Assembly: GCF_034259325.1 (NCBI RefSeq)
Contig: NZ_JAXIVS010000003.1
Coordinates: forward strand, 558,001 to 622,000
DNA from: Hyalangium ruber
Lineage (GTDB): Bacteria > Myxococcota > Myxococcia > Myxococcales > Myxococcaceae
Length of the DNA stretch: 64,000 nucleotides
Direction: 5' to 3'
A program made the translations under genes and the position numbers. Under the pieces are notes generated by a model. That model worked only from the letters and a program-made list of their open reading frames with translations. It was not told the DNA's origin and made no database searches. Numbering within the stretch: position 1 is the stretch's first letter; each line of letters opens with the position of its first letter. Below, one piece after another: positions 7,586 to 15,962 of this stretch.

Positions 7586-7806
7586 GACTTCGTGTCTCCG
7601 AGCGCAGGTCTGCTGTTACCGGGGCGCCACGTTAGCAGCGTGTCCCGGTGAATGCGGAGGATTCGCCCGAGCCGAGCAACGCCGGGCACCTGTTCGAGCC
7701 GGATCGCCTCGTAGAGGGTTTTCCGGTTCACCCGCAGAAGTTCGGCGGCTTCCTCCACGGTGAGAAACGCGGGCGCGGTGCTCGCAGCCAGAGGGGGCGC
7801 GCTCAT
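7582..7806 (-). CDS. Excisionase-like helix-turn-helix protein
   Basis: 74 residues from the ATG at 7806. The core FLTVEEAAELLRVNRKTLYE followed by AIRLEQVPGVARLGRILRIH is the classic excisionase / MerR-like winged helix. It overlaps the integrase start (ATGA), the usual order xis-int. Such proteins bind near attR/attL and set the direction of recombination. Confidence 0.88.
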   Translation of the reverse strand: MSAPPLAASTAPAFLTVEEAAELLRVNRKTLYEAIRLEQVPGVARLGRILRIHRDTLLTWRPGNSRPALGDTKS

Positions 7807-8015
7807 GGCCGTTCCCCCTCCTGCGGCGTCGCCTGGAGTGACCAGCGACGCGCCCTGGCGTTGCTGCTGGCGTTCCTAGCGTTGTTACCGCAGTTTCTGC
7901 CAGTGTTCTCGCCGGTGTTCTCGGCGTTTCTGCCGGTGGTGTCACCGGCCAGCCAATGGCGCATGACTGCGCCGCACATGGAGGGTTGCCCCTCCAGGGA
8001 GTTGATCCCACCCAT
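7803..8015 (-). CDS. Small Asn/Gly-rich protein upstream of xis (uncertain)
   Basis: 70 residues from the ATG at 8015, ending in a four-base overlap with the excisionase-like start. The middle carries an imperfect repeat (TGRNAENTGENTGRNCGNN) that follows a repeated DNA unit around 7880-7945. No domain is recognised. The tight coupling to xis-int is the only argument that it is a real gene; the repeat could equally be non-coding. Confidence 0.35.
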   Translation of the reverse strand: MGGINSLEGQPSMCGAVMRHWLAGDTTGRNAENTGENTGRNCGNNARNASSNARARRWSLQATPQEGERP

Positions 8016-8682
8016 CGCCCTGCCCGCCCTTCACAAACTCGTCAACCAGCCCAGAACTACCCAAAGCAGGAGTGACACAGCGCAGCGCCTTGTGTCCAGA
8101 CGCGGGGCGAAGCACGAGCAGTGATTGGCAAGCGTGCAGTCGGGCAACCAAGGGCCCATGCGGGCGGGTGGATCGAGCGTGCGCGGTGCAGGGCACGGTG
8201 CGGCGGAACCGTCGCGGACGCGAAGCCGAGACGGGACTTCATACGGGACTTCTACGGGGTGCAACTCGGCGCCACGGCCGGTGCCACCGGAGCCCACGCC
8301 CGGCGCCACCGGAGCCCACGCCCGGCGCCACCGGAGCCCACGCCCGGCGCCACCGGAGCCCACCAACGGCCCCACACCCGGCGCCACCGGAGCCCACCAA
8401 CGGCCCACGTCCGGCGCCACCATATGCGTATCGGGGCAGGCCTGTGCGCCAGTGGACCCCGTGCGTCGGACGGGTGAAGTTGCGCCCAGTGGAGTCTCCC
8501 GCGTCCAGGCTCACCTGCTGGGCGCGTGGAGCCCTCGCGCATGAGTCGTGGCGTGCGCGGTGGGGCCGTGAACGGCACGCGGAAAGGACGCCGACGTATG
8601 GCACATGGACAGCGCCTGACTTCGACGTGGGGGCGCTCCCCTGTCTGCTACTCTGGGGACCTACCCGGGAGGTTTCCCCGCC
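8016..8682. other. 667-bp non-coding stretch inside block A
   Basis: No convincing gene; open frames over it follow the tandem repeat at 8283-8420 in several phases on both strands. The segment 8460-8545 matches a spacer motif that recurs at about 11580-11710 and 16920-17215 (GGTGAAG followed by repeats of CCTGCTGGGC-like sequence). The right end should hold the promoter of the DUF2381 gene. Confidence 0.5.
8283..8420. repeat. Tandem repeat, 22-bp unit degenerating to 33-34 bp
   Basis: The unit GCCACCGGAGCCCACGCCCG plus GC is repeated without change three times, then continues as two longer units containing CACCAACGGCCC. It lies in non-coding DNA of block A. It could bind a protein or simply reflect slippage; no hairpin-terminator logic is seen. 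Confidence 0.85.
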
Positions 8683-9588
8683 TTGTTCCGACCCTTCACC
8701 CCAAGTTTTGCGCTCGCCTCCCTGCTGGTGGGCCTTACAGCGACGGTACAGGCTGCGCCCGCAGGGCGCTCCGTCGTTCTCACGGGCAGGTCGGGCGAGT
8801 CCCCGGTGCTCTACATCGCGCCTGGCACCGTCACGGTGATCCTGCTTGGCGCTCCGATCCTGCGTGAGTCGGTCCAGGTGGAGGGCCGCGCCCGCTTCGC
8901 TGTGTTCGAAGTGGGGGATGCAGGCGTGACGCTCTCGCCCGCCGTGGCGCTCGTGACTGGCGAACGACTCGCGTTGCGAGTCACCTACCGCGAGGGCTCA
9001 CCCGCAAGCGTCGTGTTCCTGCTGACCGGGCAGCCGGGCACAGCGGATGGCTTGGTCAACGTGAGCCGCCCGCAGCAAACCGTCGAGGCGTGCCGCGTTG
9101 AACTGTCGGCCACGCGCGAGCGGTGCGAGGCGCAAGCCAAGGAACTGGAGGCGTTGAAGGCACGGCCCGCAGCCTTGAGCCCGGCAGCCGTGGCGCTCTC
9201 GGGCTTCGTGAACGAGCACGGCATGGGGGGGCTGGCCTTTGATCGAGGGTGCTACAAGGCGCGCGGGGGTGAGCTTCGCCCCGTTATGTGCTGGGGTCTC
9301 GGGGGGGCAACGTGGAGCGTGGTTGTCCTCGAAGTGAGCAACACCGGGGGGGAGCCGTGGGCGCCCGAGTGGGCCGAAGTCACGCCCGCAGGAGGGGAGC
9401 CGCGCCGCGCTCGCGCGGTGCTCACCGAACAGGCACCCATCCCCCCGGGCGGTGTAGTGGGCGTGGCAGTGGAAGTAGAGATGCCCGCGCGTGGGGAGCC
9501 CGAAGAATGGCTGCGGGAGCAGCACGCGGTGCGGGTGTGCAACGGTGACGGGAGCCGCTGTCTGTCCGTTCCCGAGGTGAAGCTGTAG
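8683..9588 (+). CDS. DUF2381-family secreted protein (Myxococcus paralogous family)
   Basis: 301 residues from a TTG start at 8683, supported by GGGAGG ten bases upstream. An N-terminal signal peptide (about 1-24, cleavage near VQAAPAG) is followed by a beta-rich domain and a short coiled segment (CRVELSATRERCEAQAKELEALKAR, about 137-160). The C-terminal beta domain has a conserved-looking VVVLEVSNTGGEPWAPEWAEV region. This matches the Myxococcus paralogous family DUF2381, whose genes sit beside Ser/Thr kinase genes; function unknown. It is 22 bp ahead of the kinase, so the two probably work as a pair, with this protein in the periplasm. Confidence 0.85.
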   Translation: MFRPFTPSFALASLLVGLTATVQAAPAGRSVVLTGRSGESPVLYIAPGTVTVILLGAPILRESVQVEGRARFAVFEVGDAGVTLSPAVALVTGERLALRVTYREGSPASVVFLLTGQPGTADGLVNVSRPQQTVEACRVELSATRERCEAQAKELEALKARPAALSPAAVALSGFVNEHGMGGLAFDRGCYKARGGELRPVMCWGLGGATWSVVVLEVSNTGGEPWAPEWAEVTPAGGEPRRARAVLTEQAPIPPGGVVGVAVEVEMPARGEPEEWLREQHAVRVCNGDGSRCLSVPEVKL

Positions 9589-9610
9589 CCACTGGCGAGA
9601 GGTGCGCGGC

Positions 9611-11551
9611 ATGTTCGCGGATTTTGATCCCTTGGACTTGAAGCCCGGCCAGATGGTGAGCGACTGGCGCATTGTCCGACGCATCGGGAGCGGCGGTTAT
9701 GCCGTCGTCTACGAGGTGGAGAGGGACGGCGAGCGCTTCGCGCTCAAGGTGGCCTGTCAGACAGAGCGCAGCATTGATCCGAGGCAGACGGACGCGCGCG
9801 CGCGGCGCGAGGTGGCGTGCCTCCAGCAACTCAACCACCGGAACATCATCCGCATGTTGACGAGTGGCCGGTGGCCGGGTGCGCGATCAGGCTTCTACTA
9901 CATCGTTCTGGATTTCGTGGACGGCTACACGCTCGCCCGCTGGGTAGAGCGGACCCACCCGACGCCGCATGAAGTCGTCGTCCTGTTCCTCAAGCTGTTT
10001 GACGCCTTGGAGCACATGCACGCGAAAAAGGTGCTCCATCGGGATTTGAGCCTGAGAAACATCATGGTCACCAAGGACGGCGAGCCGGTGATCATCGACT
10101 TTGGAGCGGCGGACTATGCGACCGCTGAAGATTTGACGGACGGGCCGCTGCCCCCTGGAACGCCGCGCAACCGCAGCCCCGAGGCTCAAAGGTTCTGGGA
10201 TGAAAACCGCCTCAAGCACGGGGCCCGTTACACGTTCCAGGCGACGGATGATATTTTCGCGCTCGGGGCCAACCTCTACGACGTGCTGACGGCCCCCACA
10301 CCGGAACGCAGCGAGCGGCGGCCCGTGCTGAATAGCATGTTGCTGATCCCGCCCACCCCGCACCGGGCAACCAAGGGGCGCGTTCCGGCGGAGTTGGGCG
10401 CCTACGCAATGAAGCTGATCCATCGCGACCTGGAAGTGCGTCCTGCAACTGCGAAGGATGCGCGGCGCTTGCTGGCCGACATGGAGCGCTACGAGGGCGC
10501 CGATTGGCGCGAGATCCCCATTCACCCGGCATCCTCGCAGCTACAGCCAGAGCCCCCGGAAGCCGAGCCCTTGCCAATCGGAGCGAGACAACCCGAGGGC
10601 CCGCAGGTTCCGATCCCTTCCCATCCGCTCCCAGTGCAGGTGGGGCCAGCGGATGCGGCGCCCGTGCCTGCTCCGGTACAGGTAGCGCCAGCGCCAGCGG
10701 ATGCGGCGCCCGTGCCTTCTGCTGCGGGGGCTGGTGCGCAGCACAGCGCGCGCCGTGCGTGGCTGCGCCCGGTGTTCGTCGGGCCGCTGGCGCTCTCTGT
10801 CTGCGCGGCAGTCGTAGCCGCCTCCCTGCTGCATGGGCCAGCACAACCCGAGCCGCCCCCCGTGGCCAGGAGCACATCAGCGGAGGAATCCCCGGCCTCA
10901 AGCCCTCTGGCCGAAAAGCCGACAAGCCGCCCCGAACGGTTAGCCTCGCCTCTCCCTACCCAGAAGGAGGCGAGCCCGTCCGTGATGCTGCCCGACAACT
11001 CCCCGACTCTCACCAATGGCGTACCCAACTCGCAGCAGGTCCAGAGAGTCAGCGCGCGGCGAGCGCTCATCAAGAAGTGCGCGGCGCTCGTGGCCTCCGT
11101 CGCATGGCTTGAAGCGGGCTGCACTGGCGTGCAGACGCGCCCAGATCCCGAGCCATGCCCCGAGGAAGCCGTTAAGGCGATGAGGGAGCTAGATTGGGCA
11201 GTGGGCAGCCATGGGCCCTTCATCCTGTTGGATGTGACCAAGGGGAGCGCTGAAGAGGCGCGCGAACAACCTTTGACCGTTTGGAAGGATGGGCCCGTTA
11301 CGGGTGCGCTGATCAGGGCGGAAGGAAAGGCGCCTGCGGGGATGCGGATCGATGGGCACCTGTGGACGACGGGAGATCGCATCTACGGGCGCTATCTCCG
11401 TGCCCACCTTCCAGGCGGGCGCACCGTGCCGATCTGCCTTGAACTGGCTGACGGGCGCGACTTGGGCCTACCCAAGCAAGAGGGCTCGAAGCCCGACCAC
11501 ACCGTAGGAGACAAGGTGTCCGATACGGAGGCCGTCAAGCAGTGGAGATGA
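9611..11551 (+). CDS. Eukaryotic-like Ser/Thr protein kinase, membrane-anchored
   Basis: 646 residues from the ATG at 9611, which has GAGAGG at good spacing; a GTG at 9602 is an alternative. The kinase domain is complete: glycine loop GSGGYAVV (26-33), ATP lysine K46 (FALKVA), catalytic loop HRDLSLRN (143-150), and DFG (163-165). A Pro/Ala-rich linker leads to one membrane span near 387-407 and a C-terminal region predicted to be periplasmic with two or more cysteines. The protein should phosphorylate partners in the cytoplasm in response to an outside signal, perhaps via the DUF2381 protein encoded just upstream. Its 3' end and downstream spacer recur as remnants at 16791-17150. Confidence 0.93.
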   Translation: MFADFDPLDLKPGQMVSDWRIVRRIGSGGYAVVYEVERDGERFALKVACQTERSIDPRQTDARARREVACLQQLNHRNIIRMLTSGRWPGARSGFYYIVLDFVDGYTLARWVERTHPTPHEVVVLFLKLFDALEHMHAKKVLHRDLSLRNIMVTKDGEPVIIDFGAADYATAEDLTDGPLPPGTPRNRSPEAQRFWDENRLKHGARYTFQATDDIFALGANLYDVLTAPTPERSERRPVLNSMLLIPPTPHRATKGRVPAELGAYAMKLIHRDLEVRPATAKDARRLLADMERYEGADWREIPIHPASSQLQPEPPEAEPLPIGARQPEGPQVPIPSHPLPVQVGPADAAPVPAPVQVAPAPADAAPVPSAAGAGAQHSARRAWLRPVFVGPLALSVCAAVVAASLLHGPAQPEPPPVARSTSAEESPASSPLAEKPTSRPERLASPLPTQKEASPSVMLPDNSPTLTNGVPNSQQVQRVSARRALIKKCAALVASVAWLEAGCTGVQTRPDPEPCPEEAVKAMRELDWAVGSHGPFILLDVTKGSAEEAREQPLTVWKDGPVTGALIRAEGKAPAGMRIDGHLWTTGDRIYGRYLRAHLPGGRTVPICLELADGRDLGLPKQEGSKPDHTVGDKVSDTEAVKQWR

Positions 11552-11850
11552 GCCGGGCCCGGTGGCGCGCGCGTTGGGCAGGGAAGTTGGGCGCGTGAAG
11601 CCCGCGCGCGTCCAAGCTCGCCTGCTGGGCCGGTGGAGCCCGCGCGCGCGTCGGATAGGTGAAGCCGGGCACGCTGGAGCCCTCGCGCGTCCAGGCTCTC
11701 CTGCTGGGGTTGCTGAGGCGTTCCGCTAACGCTGTAGCCAAGGATCGCGCCGCTCCCAACCTTCAGCGTCGTTCCATCCCCTGGCACATGCTGGGTAGTG
11801 TTTCGCTCCGTTGCGGCGCCCTCTCGCGCGCCGCGAGGAGTCGATCCCGC
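11552..11850. other. Spacer repeat upstream of the second kinase
   Basis: 299 bp of GC-rich non-coding DNA built from repeats of GGTGGAGCCCGCGCG-like and GTCCAGGCTC-like segments. About 11718-11795 is closely similar to about 16983-17060 in block B, and the repeat phrases also occur at 8460-8545. It is probably the remains of duplicated kinase cassettes. GAGGAG at 11835-11840 is the ribosome-binding site of the next gene. Confidence 0.6.
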
Positions 11851-13050
11851 ATGGCTACTTCTCGCCAGCCCTGGAGCGTCCCGGGGGTGATTCTCTTCTC
11901 TCATGGCGATCTCTCGTATGAGGCGGATCTGTCACGTCCGTTGGTCGAGGAGTTGGCCCAATCCAGGCTCGGGGAAATGACCGTCCCAGCCTGGGAACGC
12001 ACAGAGAAGAAGCGCCTGCGGGAAGTCATCGTCCGCTCTCTGCCGCCCACGTCGTCAGACGATCCCGAAACGCTGGAGAGGATGCGCGCACGGCTCCGGG
12101 AAGAGGCGCACCTCGCCACCTACCTGCAACACCCGAGGATCGCCCGCACCCTCGGGCCCTACGAAGTCCAAGGCGTTATCTACATCGTGTCTGACCGTGT
12201 AGAGGGCACCTCGCTCAACACCCTGATCACCTACTCGCAGATGCGCGAGAAGTTCCTGTCTCCGGCGTTCTGCCTCTACGTGGGCGCCGAGGTTGCGGGC
12301 GCCCTGCACTACGCGCACACCTGCAAGGGCGAGAACGGCGCACCGCTGGGCATCGTTCATCGGGACCTGAACCCCGCCCGCATCTTCCTGGAGCCAGAGG
12401 GAGGGGTAATCCTGACGGACTTTGCCCGCGCGCGCTCCCTGCTGCCGGGCCGCGTGGCATCGACGCTGCCGCGTCCTCAAGGTGAGGTGTTCTATTGCTC
12501 GCCCGAGGCGTTGCTATGCGAGGAGACGGATCCGCGCTCGGATCTGTTCTCGCTGGGGCTGATGCTGCTGGAATTGGCCACGTGTCGCCACCTCTACAAC
12601 ACGGCCAACGTGCTGCCAGACGACTTGGAGGAGGCGCTAACAGAGAAGGTCAAGGGGAAGGTTCTGGACGCCGCGATCACGGCCATGCTGGCAGACCTAC
12701 CGGACCACGCGGACGACTGCATCTTGCGGGCTGCCACGTTCACCCGGCAGGACGTGGACGAGATCACCGAGCCGCTCGCCCATCCGCTTCGCTCCATCGT
12801 CCGCAGGTTGATCCAGCGGGAGCCGGAAGATCGTTATCAGTCGGCGGCTGACGTGGAGGCCGATCTGCGGGCGGGCCTTGCTGCGCTGGGAGCCCCTTTC
12901 GGAGCGAGGGAGGCGCTAGACGAGGTGCTGATCTCCCTGACGGGGGCCAGCATGAATCAGCGCGTGATTGGGCCCACGAATGAGGGCCAACTACCTCCCG
13001 ACATGGTGACAGAAGAGGACATCATCACCGAGCGGGGCGGGACCACCTAG
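11851..13050 (+). CDS. Degenerate Ser/Thr kinase-like protein (possible pseudokinase)
   Basis: 399 residues from the ATG at 11851, with GAGGAG ten bases upstream. The kinase fold is recognisable: EEAHLATYLQHPRIART, the HRD loop (170-172, IVHRDLNPARIFL), SPEALLCEETDPRSDLFSLG after the activation loop, and RLIQREPEDRYQSAADVE. Key residues differ: no glycine-rich loop, the ATP lysine position reads VIVRSL (R62), and DFG reads DFA (190-192). It may be a pseudokinase, or an atypical enzyme that binds or regulates the kinase encoded upstream. No membrane segment is seen. It could also be a substrate-docking protein for the XRE regulator that follows. Confidence 0.8.
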   Translation: MATSRQPWSVPGVILFSHGDLSYEADLSRPLVEELAQSRLGEMTVPAWERTEKKRLREVIVRSLPPTSSDDPETLERMRARLREEAHLATYLQHPRIARTLGPYEVQGVIYIVSDRVEGTSLNTLITYSQMREKFLSPAFCLYVGAEVAGALHYAHTCKGENGAPLGIVHRDLNPARIFLEPEGGVILTDFARARSLLPGRVASTLPRPQGEVFYCSPEALLCEETDPRSDLFSLGLMLLELATCRHLYNTANVLPDDLEEALTEKVKGKVLDAAITAMLADLPDHADDCILRAATFTRQDVDEITEPLAHPLRSIVRRLIQREPEDRYQSAADVEADLRAGLAALGAPFGAREALDEVLISLTGASMNQRVIGPTNEGQLPPDMVTEEDIITERGGTT

Positions 13051-13242
13051 CTACCCGCCGCGTTCCTTTCTCACGTTCCCCGCAGTCACCGCTTCGGCGT
13101 CGTGCCGAGGATGGGATCGCCTTGTCTCCGAGGTGGATGGGAGACCTGCCGTTCTGCACCTCTCCCCCTCTGACCGTTGCCTTCCGCCGCTGGCCCCTTG
13201 TGCCCTTCACCTGTCCGACAGGACAACGCCCGCAGGTTCCGT

Positions 13243-13716
13243 ATGCCAAGAGCCCCCGCGAAACCTCCCGCCGCTGCACGCTCCCGGCGCCCTACGGAGC
13301 GAAACCGCAAGCCCTCCCCACTGCCGCGCCACATCGAGATCCGGCAGCGCCGATTACCCGCCACTCTTGGTGCGGCGTTGAAGCAGGCACGCAAGCGAGC
13401 GGGCATGACTCAGGTAGAAGCAGCCGAGGGCATTGGCATCGCTCCCGAGGTGTACGGGCGCATGGAGCGGGGGGGCATGCTGCCGAGCGTTCCAACGCTG
13501 TTGCGCCTGTGCCTGATTCTCGGGAGCGGGCCCCATGAACTGATGGGGTTTACCGAGGTGGAGCCGAGGCAGAACGCTCCCGAGGCAAACACGATGCCGC
13601 CCGGCATCAATGATACGCCCGAGAAGCGCCGCCTCTTGCGCCGCCTCGCTCGCCTGGACACTCCGAGGATCAAGGTTCTGGCGCGCTTGGTCGCCTTGCT
13701 TCTGCTGAGGCGGTGA
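13243..13716 (+). CDS. XRE-family helix-turn-helix regulator
   Basis: 157 residues from the ATG at 13243. A basic Pro/Ala/Arg-rich N-terminal extension (about 1-45) precedes the HTH domain: LGAALKQARKRAGMTQVEAA, then EGIGIAPEVYGRMERGGMLP and TLLRLCLILG (about 43-98). A C-terminal part ends in a Leu/Arg-rich helix. Single-domain XRE regulators usually control neighbouring genes in mobile elements, here possibly the kinase group or the nuclease gene that follows about 200 bp later. The N-terminal extension is unusual and the true start could be further in. Confidence 0.82.
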   Translation: MPRAPAKPPAAARSRRPTERNRKPSPLPRHIEIRQRRLPATLGAALKQARKRAGMTQVEAAEGIGIAPEVYGRMERGGMLPSVPTLLRLCLILGSGPHELMGFTEVEPRQNAPEANTMPPGINDTPEKRRLLRRLARLDTPRIKVLARLVALLLLRR

Positions 13717-13912
13717 GGATCAACGGCTGCGGGACCTCCGTACTCGTGCCTCTCCACAGGCTTCGCAGGCGAGCTTGGTTGCACGAGTGGGCCACGGCCC
13801 CCCTGGCTGGCTCGAAGTGGAGGGTCCTCCCGCAGCAGTGCGCTCGAACTCGACAGGCAAGGCTGGTAGAAGAAGGAGAGACCAAACGGCGCGCGTGTGC
13901 CCTGAGACGCCT

Positions 13913-15568
13913 GTGACTACATTCAACATCAAGCAGATCAACGTCCCACTATTCGGGGTTGTTGAGAATCCGAACCAAGTGCCGTGGCACACTGCCTTCG
14001 CGGGCACCGGAAACCTCGTGCCCGTCTCCATCGACACGACGGCCTTAGATTTCATCGCCGACGAGCTGGAACTCGAAGCCACAGACCTTATTGCCGGAGC
14101 TGAGCGGTATGTGCAGGGCCACTTCAGGTCGAAGGCACGCGGCCTTGGTGGCTCCCAACTTGGGGACTTCGGCGAGGTGCTCACCTTCGTCATCAATCGT
14201 GCGGTCCCCGGGCGAGAGATCCTTCGCGTCTTCTCGTGGCGTCCCGGCGCCAGCCCGGTTGCGAAGGGCAGCAGATTTCCTCAGCCGGACTTCATCGTGC
14301 GCGACAACGGGCAGTTGTCCGCACTAGAGGTCAAGTCCACCGAGGCATTCAACTATCAGGACCTCTTGCCCACGAGGAGGTGGACTTGGCTTCAACCGTG
14401 TTCCTACGTCTCTCCCCGTCGAGACGAGGCGCTTCAGCAACTCGGCTACTCAGGGCAAACACTTACCCCGCAGCAGCACTCGCTGGAGATCCAGAATGGA
14501 ATGGTCGTGCCGTTCCCAGTCAGCCAGGGGAGGGCTGTCGTCGTCCTCGCTCATGATGGCCGCGTGAGCGCTCTTCGCAACGATTCGAGATACAAAACCC
14601 CACCGGACTGTCGTGGAGCGACGCCACCGCGAGACTGCTGGTCTTGTGTCGCTAAGGGGCACGATGCGGTCGTCGTGTCGATGCCCAATATGCCGGGATG
14701 GCTTTCCCTCGGCGACGACGGCAAAGGTGAGCAGGGCCATTGGTTCCGGGCGTACCAGCGTTGGACTCAAGCTCTGCGAACCCGCGAAATGTCGGCTGCC
14801 CAGAGAACGTCTTCGGAGCTAGCCACAGCCGTCAATGCTTGGCTGGAGGGGGAGAGGCCAGAGCGGGACGGCCAAATTCTCCGCGCGTTTTGGGGGTCAT
14901 ACCTGGGCGACGCTCTCCGACATCACGGCCTCAACGTGGAACTTGGGACCGCGCTTCCCGATCTTGGGAAGGTCGCTCCCGCGTTCAACTGGGAACCAGT
15001 GCCCATGACTGAACCGCCAGTTCGCGAGGGGAGTATGGAGGAACTTCAGCGCGCTCTTGCGGAAGGGCCTGAGAAGACCAGCACACGCTGGTTTTCGACA
15101 AGAGTCCCCAGCAGCGAAGGCAGCAAACAAGAGACAGAGACGCTGGCACTTGGGCTTACCGAGCAAGCCATCGTCTTCAACTTCGTCTCGCGTGCATGGT
15201 GGCATGGTCGCGAATTGGAGCGTGATGAGGAGGCCTCACAGGTAGCGGCGCGTATTGTGTCACTTGCGCAAGACCTCTGGAGGGGAAATGCATACGTACG
15301 ACACCCGCAGTCCATCCCGCTTCGCCGCATAGTGGTGCGCGTTGGAGATCGAGAGATTCTGTTCGGCTGGAAACCGGAAACCAGCCCTGATGGCTGGTGG
15401 CGACGTTGGGAGCAGCTCCTCTGGGCTGACGCGCATTTCTGGCCTTATCAGGATCCATCATGGTATGGGCTGCTGGCGCACGACGATTCGCGTGTCCGCC
15501 TGCGCGTTCACCGTGATGGTCGTGCTGATCTTCGCGTGCTGCGTAGCGTCTGGCCGAGGCTGTTTTAG
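13913..15568 (+). CDS. PD-(D/E)XK nuclease-like protein, putative defence effector
   Basis: About 551 residues from a GTG at 13913; the start is uncertain, with an in-frame TTG at 13775 and no clear ribosome-binding site. The nuclease core lies at about 85-145: GDFGEVLTFVIN, then QPDFIV (P125-D126) and LEVKST (E139-V140-K141). This is the PD-x12-ExK signature of restriction-like nucleases. The remainder (about 300 residues) is unrecognised, with Trp-rich patches near the C-terminus. Standing alone on an integrative element beside kinases and an XRE regulator, it is most simply a phage-defence or element-maintenance nuclease. No methyltransferase partner is present. Confidence 0.72.
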   Translation: MTTFNIKQINVPLFGVVENPNQVPWHTAFAGTGNLVPVSIDTTALDFIADELELEATDLIAGAERYVQGHFRSKARGLGGSQLGDFGEVLTFVINRAVPGREILRVFSWRPGASPVAKGSRFPQPDFIVRDNGQLSALEVKSTEAFNYQDLLPTRRWTWLQPCSYVSPRRDEALQQLGYSGQTLTPQQHSLEIQNGMVVPFPVSQGRAVVVLAHDGRVSALRNDSRYKTPPDCRGATPPRDCWSCVAKGHDAVVVSMPNMPGWLSLGDDGKGEQGHWFRAYQRWTQALRTREMSAAQRTSSELATAVNAWLEGERPERDGQILRAFWGSYLGDALRHHGLNVELGTALPDLGKVAPAFNWEPVPMTEPPVREGSMEELQRALAEGPEKTSTRWFSTRVPSSEGSKQETETLALGLTEQAIVFNFVSRAWWHGRELERDEEASQVAARIVSLAQDLWRGNAYVRHPQSIPLRRIVVRVGDREILFGWKPETSPDGWWRRWEQLLWADAHFWPYQDPSWYGLLAHDDSRVRLRVHRDGRADLRVLRSVWPRLF

Positions 15569-15962
15569 GCGCTGCCACTGTCCTGCCTCATTCACCACCA
15601 ATGGGAGGCAAGCTGCGCTCTCCATGGTCGAGCACCCGGCAAGACAGGCGGAACCGCATGTGCCCCCAGTGTGCCCCCTCCAGCGGGGAACGGAACGGGA
15701 CGAGACGGGACGAGACGGGACGGAGCGGGGGAACGATCCGATGTGAGATCAAGGCGTTGGCCGGTAACAGCGCGACCTGCTTAGGGGTTTGCTTCCGCCT
15801 TGTTACGGGTTCGATTGCCGCCGCTTCCATTCCGAGAAGCCCAGCAGTCATAACGGGTTGCTGGGCTATTCTTTGTCCTCGCTTTCATCGCCCGGTAAGC
15901 AGAGGCTGTTGCCTATCGCGGTAATCCCGCAGGCCTAGGACTGCATACAGGAGGACAGACGC
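15569..15962. other. Junction of blocks A and B
   Basis: No gene. It holds the arm-like motif GTGCCCCCAGTGTGCCCC (15659-15676), a short GGGAC/GAGAC microrepeat (about 15696-15722), a 110-bp conserved lead-in, att core copy 2 with terminator (15807-15881), and about 80 bp of leader for the next gene. 15657-15829 is a close direct repeat of 18990-19160. Confidence 0.7.
15807..15881 (+). repeat. att core copy 2 with terminator (attR of block A)
   Basis: Aligns with 6285-6359 over all 75 bp with about 7 substitutions. One change falls in the T-stem (CCC to GCC) and one in the acceptor end (CCTCC to CTTCC), so this copy could not form a proper tRNA arm. The terminator hairpin GCCCAGCA (15839-15846) / TGCTGGGC (15859-15866) is kept. 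Confidence 0.8.

Larger units (their letters stand above)
6285..15881. mobile_element. Integrative element (block A) with tyrosine integrase
   Basis: The ends are 75-bp direct repeats, 6285-6359 and 15807-15881, alignable without gaps and differing at about 7 positions. Each contains a tRNA-3'-end-like core followed by a terminator hairpin. The integrase and excisionase-like genes lie just inside the left end, as in tRNA-targeting elements. A short arm-like motif containing CAGTGTGCCCC lies inside both ends (6367-6387, 15657-15677). Cargo: a small Asn/Gly-rich ORF, DUF2381 protein, Ser/Thr kinase, degenerate kinase, XRE regulator and PD-(D/E)XK nuclease. The boundaries are inferred from the repeats. 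Confidence 0.8.

Noticed and set aside
8283-8420. CRISPR array
   Set aside because: Units are contiguous with no unique spacers, and no cas genes are present.
8031-8604. Overlapping open frames on both strands across the tandem repeat
   Set aside because: Every phase of the 22-bp unit is open, giving repeated GATGAHAR- or VGSGGAG-like peptides; no start signals or composition support coding.
13241-15568. Classical toxin-antitoxin or restriction-modification module (XRE + nuclease)
   Set aside because: The XRE protein is separated by about 200 bp, the nuclease is large, and there is no methyltransferase; neither label fits well enough to call.
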